Shown: positions 58,740 through 64,000 of the stretch, piece by piece
How the letters are laid out: the number at the start of each line of letters is the position of its first letter
Position numbering within the stretch: the first letter of the stretch is position 1
Assembly (NCBI RefSeq): GCF_019145195.1
Contig: NZ_JAHSTW010000002.1
Coordinates: forward strand, 186,001 to 250,000
DNA length: 64,000 bases
Source: Pseudomonas siliginis
GTDB lineage: Bacteria; Pseudomonadota; Gammaproteobacteria; Pseudomonadales; Pseudomonadaceae
Reading direction: 5' to 3'
Translations under genes and position numbers: made by a program
The notes under the pieces: model-generated
What the model saw: the letters and a program-made list of their open reading frames with translations, nothing else
What the model was told of the DNA's origin: nothing
Databases searched by the model: none

Positions 58740-59063
58740 ATGGATTTGATACTCGACCTGCTGGCCACCGTCTCCCGCTGGAGCCGCAGCAATCTCTCGG
58801 AAATCGCTCTGGCGCTGGTCGGTTGCCTGCTGGTGCTGTTCGGCGCTGACTTCAAAGGCTGGGTCGAGCAACGCCTGGGCAGCATCGCCGGCGCCCTGCG
58901 CGTGCCCCTGATGGCCCTGCTCTGCCTGATCGGCAGCGGCGCCGCGCTGATCTACGCCACGCCATGGGTGATCAAAGGCCTGAGCCAGTTCAACAACTAC
59001 AGCCTGGCGCCGGTGCTGCTGGTAGTGCTGGTGTTGATCGGTGTGGTTGCTGATCGCCGCTGA
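58740..59063 (+). CDS. DUF3392 family membrane protein
   Basis: Small inner-membrane protein of 107 residues, with three hydrophobic segments near 20-38, 55-75 and 85-105. Matches the DUF3392 pattern (MDLILDLLATVSRWSRSNLSEIALALVGCLLVLFG). Function unknown. 22 nt after hemW, AAGGGA upstream; probably the last gene of the metX operon. Confidence 0.85.
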   Translation: MDLILDLLATVSRWSRSNLSEIALALVGCLLVLFGADFKGWVEQRLGSIAGALRVPLMALLCLIGSGAALIYATPWVIKGLSQFNNYSLAPVLLVVLVLIGVVADRR

Positions 59064-59086
59064 CCCCGCAAACACTCCAAAACAAA

Positions 59087-59180
59087 ATGTGGGAGCGAGC
59101 CTGCTCGCGAAGGCGTCTCGACATCCAACATCATCGTTGATCGTCAGACCGCTTTCGCGAGCAGGCTCGCTCCCACAGTT
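59087..59180. repeat. family A REP doublet, left copy beside kptA
   Basis: 94-nt unit: palindrome, spacer with CATCCAACATCATCGTTGATC, facing palindrome. It is the near-identical twin (91 of 94 positions) of the unit at 59772-59865. Confidence 0.92.
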
Positions 59181-59202
59181 GATTGCAATGAAAGGGAAGT
59201 TC

Positions 59203-59751
59203 ATGAGTAAAAAACTACTGGATGAGACGAGCAAATTTCTTAGCTTCGTGTTGCGTCACGAGCCTCAGGCGATTGGTCTTACGCTGGATTCGGATGGCTG
59301 GGCAAATATCGACGCACTGATCAGCGGCGCGGCGCGTGATGGCAGGCATTTAAGTCGTGAGCTGATTGAAAACGTCGTGACCAGCAGTGACAAGAAGCGT
59401 TTTACGATTTCCGCTGATGGCCACTGTATACGCGCTGTTCAAGGCCACTCGACGAAAAGCGTTGATCTGCAATTCGAGCAGAAACAGCCACCGCAAACGC
59501 TCTACCACGGAACAGCGACGCGTTTTCTCGACTCGATCCACGAACAAGGCTTGATTCCAGGACAACGCCATCAGGTGCATCTGTCCGACGAGATCGCCAC
59601 CGCGTCGGCCGTGGGTCAACGCTACGGAACGCCAGTCGTTCTGAAGGTTGCCGCGAAGCAGATGGAAGAACAGGGCTTCAAGTTCTATCAGGCCGAAAAT
59701 GGCGTCTGGTTGACAGAGCAGGTGCCCGCTCGATTTCTTGCCCCCCTGTAA
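59203..59751 (+). CDS. kptA: RNA 2'-phosphotransferase, KptA/Tpt1 family
   Basis: Protein of 182 residues. It removes a 2'-phosphate at RNA splice junctions in eukaryotes, using NAD+; in bacteria, which lack that pathway, the substrate is unclear. Seen: LSKFLSFVLRHEP pattern (KFLSFVLRHEPQ, Arg18 and His19), KKRFTI (Arg66), TLYHGTATRF, and QRHQVHLSDE (Arg122). The composition seems richer in A and T than the neighbouring genes. It is the only gene between two near-identical REP doublets. ATG at 59203 with AAAGGGAA. Confidence 0.9.
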   Translation: MSKKLLDETSKFLSFVLRHEPQAIGLTLDSDGWANIDALISGAARDGRHLSRELIENVVTSSDKKRFTISADGHCIRAVQGHSTKSVDLQFEQKQPPQTLYHGTATRFLDSIHEQGLIPGQRHQVHLSDEIATASAVGQRYGTPVVLKVAAKQMEEQGFKFYQAENGVWLTEQVPARFLAPL

Positions 59752-59771
59752 TCTCCTCATACACAAAACAA

Positions 59772-59865
59772 ATGTGGGAGCGAGCCTGCTCGCGAAGGCG
59801 TCATGACATCCAACATCATCGTTGATCGTCAGACCGCTTTCGCGGGCAGGCTCGCTCCCACAGTT
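59772..59865. repeat. family A REP doublet, right copy beside kptA
   Basis: Same 94-nt unit as at 59087-59180 with three substitutions, lying between kptA and trmB. Confidence 0.92.
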
Positions 59866-59880
59866 TTTATTGCGTGATGC

Positions 59881-60606
59881 TTAAGCGATCTTTTCGAACT
59901 TCAGATCCCACACGCCATGGCCAAGGCGTTCGCCACGGCGCTCGAACTTGGTGATCGGGCGTTCGGCCGGGCGTGGGACGCATTTGCCGTCTTCGGCAAG
60001 GTTGCGGTAGCCGGGGGCGACGTTCATCACTTCCAGCATGTACTCGGCGTACGGTTCCCAGTCGGTGGCCATGTGCAGAATGCCGCCGACTTTCAACTTG
60101 CTGCGCACCAGTTCGGCGAACGAGGCCTGGACGATGCGTCGCTTGTGGTGGCGGCTCTTGTGCCACGGATCCGGGAAAAACAGCATCAGGCGATCGAGGC
60201 TGTTGTCGGCGATGCAGCGGTTGAGCACTTCGATCGCGTCGCAATCGTAGACCCGCAGGTTGGTCAGCCCTTGGGTCAGCACGCCATTGAGCAGCGCGCC
60301 GACACCCGGACGGTGTACTTCAACACCGATGAAATCCTGCTCTGGAGCAGCAGCGGCCATTTCCAGCAGCGAGTGGCCCATGCCGAAACCGATTTCCAGC
60401 GAGCGCGGCGCCGAGCGGCCGAACACCTGGTCGTAATCGACCGGCGCATCGGCCAGCGGCAGCACGTACAGCGGCGCGCCCTGGTCCAGGCCGCGTTGCT
60501 GGCCTTCGGTCATGCGCCCGGCGCGCATCACGAAGCTCTTGATGCGGCGGTGTTGGCGCTCGTCGCCTTCGTCCGGCTGGACAGGCGTGTCGTTCGATTC
60601 AGTCAT
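59881..60606 (-). CDS. trmB: tRNA (guanine46-N7)-methyltransferase
   Basis: SAM-dependent methyltransferase of 241 residues modifying tRNA position 46. Seen: [46 protein letters not shown] and the [10 protein letters not shown] catalytic region. Third gene of thiS-thiG-trmB, 9 nt after thiG. ATG at 60606 is preferred to the TTG three bases earlier. Confidence 0.97.
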   Translation of the reverse strand: MTESNDTPVQPDEGDERQHRRIKSFVMRAGRMTEGQQRGLDQGAPLYVLPLADAPVDYDQVFGRSAPRSLEIGFGMGHSLLEMAAAAPEQDFIGVEVHRPGVGALLNGVLTQGLTNLRVYDCDAIEVLNRCIADNSLDRLMLFFPDPWHKSRHHKRRIVQASFAELVRSKLKVGGILHMATDWEPYAEYMLEVMNVAPGYRNLAEDGKCVPRPAERPITKFERRGERLGHGVWDLKFEKIA

Positions 60607-60615
60607 CAATGGCTC

Positions 60616-61410
60616 TTACTTGATCAGACCATCCAGCGGCGAAGAGGCGCTGGCATAGAGTTTTTTCGGCATGCGGCCGGCGAGGTACGCCAGGCGACCG
60701 GCGACGATGGCGTGCTGCATGGCTTGCGCCATCATGACCGGTTGCTGGGCGTGGGCGATGGCCGAGTTCATCAGTACGGCGTCGCAACCCAGCTCCATCG
60801 CGATGGTCGCGTCGGAAGCGGTACCGACACCGGCATCCACCAGCACCGGGATCTTGGCTTCTTCGAGGATGATCTGCAGGTTGTACGGATTGCAGATACC
60901 CAGACCGGAGCCGATCAGACCGGCCAGCGGCATGACGGCGATGCAGCCGATTTCCGCCAGTTGCCGGGCGATGATCGGGTCATCGCTGGTGTAGACCATC
61001 ACGTCGAAGCCTTCTTTGACCAGGGTTTCGGCGGCCTTGAGGGTTTCGATCACGTTGGGGAACAGGGTCTTCTGGTCGGCCAGCACTTCCAGCTTCACCA
61101 GATTGTGGCCATCGAGCAGCTCACGCGCCAGGCGGCAGGTGCGCACGGCTTCGATGGCGTCGTAGCAACCGGCGGTGTTCGGCAGAAAGGTGTAGCGATC
61201 TGGCGACAGCACTTCGAGCAGGTTCGGCTCGCCTTCGATCTGGCCCAGATTGGTGCGGCGCACGGCGAAGGTGACGATCTCGGCACCCGAGGCTTCGATG
61301 GCCTGGCGGGTTTCTTCCATGTCACGGTACTTGCCGGTACCGACCAGCAAACGCGACTGGTAAGTACGACCGGCCAGCACAAAAGGCTTGTCGCTACGAA
61401 CGATGCTCAT
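60616..61410 (-). CDS. thiG: thiazole synthase
   Basis: TIM-barrel enzyme of 264 residues forming the thiamine thiazole ring. Seen: [34 protein letters not shown] (Schiff-base lysine region), [16 protein letters not shown] and [15 protein letters not shown] pattern ([16 protein letters not shown]). Follows thiS. Confidence 0.97.
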   Translation of the reverse strand: MSIVRSDKPFVLAGRTYQSRLLVGTGKYRDMEETRQAIEASGAEIVTFAVRRTNLGQIEGEPNLLEVLSPDRYTFLPNTAGCYDAIEAVRTCRLARELLDGHNLVKLEVLADQKTLFPNVIETLKAAETLVKEGFDVMVYTSDDPIIARQLAEIGCIAVMPLAGLIGSGLGICNPYNLQIILEEAKIPVLVDAGVGTASDATIAMELGCDAVLMNSAIAHAQQPVMMAQAMQHAIVAGRLAYLAGRMPKKLYASASSPLDGLIK

Positions 61411-61470
61411 GGGGAATCCTCTTTAGGGGTGAGGGTCTTGCAGAATTCTGTGCCCTCGCGGGCCGGGCGA

Positions 61471-61671
61471 TCAGCCGCCGCCGATGGCGTGCACCACTTC
61501 GACGTTGTCGCCGTCGTTCAACGTGGTATCTGCGTGCTGGCTGCGCGGGACGATGTCCAGATTGAGCTCGACCGCCACGCGACGTCCGGTCAGATCCAGA
61601 CGGGTGATCAGGCCCGCAACGGTTTCACCGTCGGGCAATTCAAAGGACTCGCCGTTCAACTGAATGCGCAT
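61471..61671 (-). CDS. thiS: sulfur carrier protein ThiS
   Basis: Ubiquitin-like carrier of 66 residues that ends in the di-glycine needed for sulfur loading (VVHAIGGG). Seen also [11 protein letters not shown] and [16 protein letters not shown] at 61671; the longer frame is not conserved-looking. thiG starts 60 nt further on. Confidence 0.95.
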   Translation of the reverse strand: MRIQLNGESFELPDGETVAGLITRLDLTGRRVAVELNLDIVPRSQHADTTLNDGDNVEVVHAIGGG

Positions 61672-61742
61672 GCACAACGCCGCCATCATTTTTAGGGGCT
61701 GGCATTCTAGCCCGATCATGACCTAAAGGTCAGTACCAAGCG

Positions 61743-62123
61743 TCAAGCGGTTAGCTGCAAGCGCCAGGCAGCGAGGCCGAGGCAAACCCAACCGATGAGA
61801 AACGCGAGGCCACCAAACGGGGTGATGATGCCGAGCTTGCTGATGCCGGTCATGGTCAGCAGATACAGGCTGCCGGAGAACAACACAATGCCGACGGTGA
61901 AGGACACGCCGGCCCAAGTGACCAGCCGCCCCTGAATCTGCGTGGCCAGCAGCGCAACGCCGAATAGCGCGAGAGTGTGCACCAGTTGGTAGGTGACGCC
62001 CGTGTGGAAAATCGTCAGGTATTCCGGCGTCAGACGGTTTTTCAGGCCGTGGGCGGCAAACGCGCCCAGCGCGACACCGGTGAATCCGAAAAAAGCGGCC
62101 AGCATCAAAAAGCCACGCAGCAT
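61743..62123 (-). CDS. DUF423 family membrane protein
   Basis: Membrane protein of 126 residues with four hydrophobic segments. Seen: GFTGVALGAFAAHGLKNRLTPE, FHTGVTYQLVHTLALFGVA and TPFGGLAFLIGWVCLGLAAW, the usual DUF423 (YgdD-like) pattern. Function unknown. Divergent from mtgA. Confidence 0.93.
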   Translation of the reverse strand: MLRGFLMLAAFFGFTGVALGAFAAHGLKNRLTPEYLTIFHTGVTYQLVHTLALFGVALLATQIQGRLVTWAGVSFTVGIVLFSGSLYLLTMTGISKLGIITPFGGLAFLIGWVCLGLAAWRLQLTA

Positions 62124-62135
62124 GGGGAACTCCAG

Positions 62136-62164
62136 TCAGACGCCATCGGCAGGGTCTGTATAAT
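62136..62164 (+). promoter_or_regulatory. probable promoter of mtgA
   Basis: TATAAT at 62159-62164 with a weak TCAGAC 17 nt upstream, 34 nt before the mtgA start codon. Confidence 0.5.
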
Positions 62165-62197
62165 GGCCCGCTCCACGGGTTCGGCCAAGCCATCTCT

Positions 62198-62920
62198 ATG
62201 CTGCGTTCAATTTTCCGTCGTCTCACGAAGGCCCTGCTCTGGTTCGCCGGCGGCAGTGTCTTGCTGGTGCTGGTGTTCCGCTTCGTGCCACCGCCGGGTA
62301 CGGCGTTGATGGTCGAGCGCAAGGTCGAATCCTGGGTCGACGGCGAGCCGATTGACCTGCAGCGCACCTGGAAACCGTGGAATGAGATCTCCGATGACCT
62401 GAAAGTGGCGGTAATTGCTGGCGAAGACCAGAAATTCCCCGAGCACTGGGGCTTCGATCTGCGCGCGATTCAGGCCGCCCTCGCCCACAACGAGCTGGGC
62501 GGCTCGATTCGCGGCGCCAGCACCTTGAGCCAACAGGTGTCGAAAAACCTCTTTCTGTGGTCGGGCCGCAGTTATCTGCGCAAAGGCCTGGAGGCGTGGT
62601 TTACCGCGCTGATCGAGGTGTTCTGGCCCAAGCAGCGGATTCTTGAGGTGTATCTGAACAGCGTCGAGTGGGATGACGGCGTGTTTGGCGCTGAAGCGGC
62701 GGCGCGGCATCACTTTGGCGTGAGTGCAAAATCGTTGTCGCGCCAGCAGGCGAGTTATCTGGCTGCCGTACTGCCCAATCCTCGGGTGTGGAGCGCGAGT
62801 CATCCGACCGGTTATGTATCGCGACGGGCCGGGTGGATTCGGCAGCAGATGAGTCAGTTGGGCGGCGACAGTTATTTGCTCGGGCTGAATGATTCGCGGC
62901 GGACGCCTTGGGCTGAATAA
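62198..62920 (+). CDS. mtgA: monofunctional biosynthetic peptidoglycan transglycosylase
   Basis: Inner-membrane glycosyltransferase (GT51) of 240 residues polymerising lipid II. One N-terminal helix at about 11-27, then AGEDQKFPEHWGFD with the catalytic glutamate, GGSIRGASTLSQQVSKNLFLW and RILEVYLNSVEWDDGVFGAEAAARHHFG. ATG at 62198. Confidence 0.96.
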   Translation: MLRSIFRRLTKALLWFAGGSVLLVLVFRFVPPPGTALMVERKVESWVDGEPIDLQRTWKPWNEISDDLKVAVIAGEDQKFPEHWGFDLRAIQAALAHNELGGSIRGASTLSQQVSKNLFLWSGRSYLRKGLEAWFTALIEVFWPKQRILEVYLNSVEWDDGVFGAEAAARHHFGVSAKSLSRQQASYLAAVLPNPRVWSASHPTGYVSRRAGWIRQQMSQLGGDSYLLGLNDSRRTPWAE

Positions 62921-62933
62921 CACCGAAATTCCA

Positions 62934-63024
62934 ATGTGGGAGCGAGCCTGCTCGCGAAAGCGGTGTGTCAGCGTGCATTGATGGCACTGATAAACCGCTT
63001 TCGCGAGCAGGCTCGCTCCCACAA
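62934..63024. repeat. family A REP inverted pair
   Basis: Facing family A palindromes between the convergent mtgA and rpoH genes. Confidence 0.9.
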
Positions 63025-63047
63025 GGATTTGTGTTGAAACAGAAATG

Positions 63048-63083
63048 AAAACGCCCCGATCATCGCTGATCGGGGCGTTTTTT
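63048..63083 (-). terminator. intrinsic terminator after rpoH
   Basis: AAAACGCCCCGATCA / TGATCGGGGCGTTTT stem with a short loop, read on the minus strand as the end of rpoH. Confidence 0.92.
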
Positions 63084-63099
63084 ATTGCTGATGCGCCGG

Positions 63100-63954
63100 T
63101 TACGCGGCGATCGACAATTTGAGCTTGTTCATCGCGCTCTTTTCGAGCTGACGGATTCGCTCGGCCGACACGTTGTACTTCTGCGCCAGGTCGTGCAGTG
63201 TGGCTTTCTCTTCTGCCAGCCAGCGCTGGTAGAGGATGTCGCGGCTACGCTCGTCCAGCACTTCCAGTGCTTCGTGCAGGTTGGTGTTCGAGTTGTCGCT
63301 CCAGTCGGCATCTTCCAGTTGACGGGCCGGGTCGTACCGGTGGTCTTCCAGATAGTTGGCCGGCGACTGGAAAGCGCTGTCGTCGTCGGCTTCAGCAGCC
63401 GGGTCGAAGGCCATGTCGTGGCCGGTCAGGCGGCTTTCCATCTCGCGCACTTCACGTGGTTCGACGCCAAGGCTTTCCGCCACACGGTGGACTTCCTCGT
63501 TGTTCAGCCACGCCAGACGCTTCTTCTGGCTGCGCAGGTTGAAGAACAGCTTGCGCTGGGCCTTGGTGGTCGCGACTTTCACAATGCGCCAGTTGCGCAG
63601 GATGAACTCGTGAATTTCCGCCTTGATCCAGTGCACGGCGAACGACACAAGACGCACGCCCATTTCCGGGTTGAAGCGCTTGACGGCCTTCATCAGGCCG
63701 ACGTTACCTTCCTGGATCAGGTCAGCCTGAGCCAGACCGTAGCCGGAATAGCTACGGGCAATGTGTACGACAAAACGCAGGTGGGCGAGCACCATCTGCC
63801 GAGCCGCCCCCAAATCCTGCTCATAGTAGAGACTCTCGGCCAGTTCACGCTCCTGCTCCGGCGTCAGCAATGGAATGCTGTTGACGGTGTGCACATAGGC
63901 TTCCAGGTTCGCACCCGGAACCAGCGCATACGCAGGTTGCAAAGAATTGGTCAT
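63100..63954 (-). CDS. rpoH: RNA polymerase heat-shock sigma factor sigma-32
   Basis: Sigma factor of 284 residues for heat-shock genes. Region 2 ([34 protein letters not shown]), the RpoH box QRKLFFNLR and region 4 helix-turn-helix ([28 protein letters not shown]) are all present. ATG at 63954 with GGGAGG upstream. A small hairpin (GTGCC-GAGA-GGCAC, 63982-63995) lies before it at the window edge. Confidence 0.97.
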   Translation of the reverse strand: MTNSLQPAYALVPGANLEAYVHTVNSIPLLTPEQERELAESLYYEQDLGAARQMVLAHLRFVVHIARSYSGYGLAQADLIQEGNVGLMKAVKRFNPEMGVRLVSFAVHWIKAEIHEFILRNWRIVKVATTKAQRKLFFNLRSQKKRLAWLNNEEVHRVAESLGVEPREVREMESRLTGHDMAFDPAAEADDDSAFQSPANYLEDHRYDPARQLEDADWSDNSNTNLHEALEVLDERSRDILYQRWLAEEKATLHDLAQKYNVSAERIRQLEKSAMNKLKLSIAA

Positions 63955-64000
63955 ACGAAAAAACCTCCCACTCACATACTCGTGCCTCTCGGCACTGCGA

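Noticed and set aside
59917-61695. 592-codon plus-strand open frame opposite trmB, thiG and thiS
   Set aside because: It spans three recognisable genes on the other strand and has no domain.

Overview
The window is chromosomal DNA of a Pseudomonas of the P. fluorescens complex. The evidence is high GC coding sequence, dense REP palindromes of the fluorescens type (core GCGAGCAGGCTCGC), a SAH riboswitch before ahcY, and a gene order from pilG to rpoH that matches the known P. aeruginosa order (pilG, gshB, tonB3, yqgE, yqgF, pyrR, pyrB, pyrC', pilT, yggS, proC, yggT, metX, metW, rdgB, hemW, trmB, thiG, thiS, mtgA, rpoH). It is mostly core genome. I see no prophage, insertion sequence, tRNA, rRNA or CRISPR array.

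Layout. 1-17 kb: the activated-methyl cycle (3' end of metK, ahcY under a SAH riboswitch, metF) interspersed with ligB, a DUF1090 protein, a lipid-anchored cytochrome c', mltA, a MAPEG protein, an MFS exporter, a CPA1 Na+/H+ antiporter, a YfdC-like FNT protein, a hotdog thioesterase, a glycosyltransferase-like protein, a periplasmic binding protein and rhlE. 17-24 kb: yceI with cytochrome b561, a flavin amine oxidase with a lysine/alanine/proline-rich tail, bioA, rsmE and a hemolysin III protein. 23.9-32.1 kb: a complete biotin-independent malonate decarboxylase locus, mdcABCDEGH-madLM on the minus strand with mdcR convergent at its far end. The genes are translationally coupled, and there are two A-rich motifs of the Hfq/Crc type. 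32.3-33.2 kb: a small Pseudomonas-type protein gene behind a long leader with mutually exclusive pairings. 33.2-43.2 kb: the Chp/Pil chemosensory operon pilG-pilH-pilI-pilJ-chpA-chpC, without pilK and chpB. 43.4-49.7 kb: gshB, tonB3, yqgE-ruvX, pyrR-pyrB-pyrC'. 49.8-64 kb: a TM2 protein, an NlpC/P60 peptidase, pilT, yggS-proC-yggT, metX-metW-DUF4426-rdgB-hemW-DUF3392, a KptA RNA 2'-phosphotransferase between two 94-nt direct repeats, thiS-thiG-trmB, a DUF423 protein, mtgA and rpoH.

Most intergenic gaps hold one of three palindromic repeat families, usually as inverted pairs of the same family: A (core GTGGGAGCGAGCCTGCTCGC), B (arm TGTGGCGAGGGGATTTATC) and C (core TGGGAGCTGGCTTGCCAGCG).

The most promising undescribed feature is the roughly 220-nt leader of the gene at 32291-32656 (minus strand). 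Its ribosome-binding region can be closed into a nested hairpin, while one strand of that hairpin can instead pair with an upstream hairpin loop. This is the layout of a translational switch. The second is kptA, a gene of apparently atypical composition between near-identical copies of a REP doublet. All calls come from reading the sequence; nothing was run against a database.
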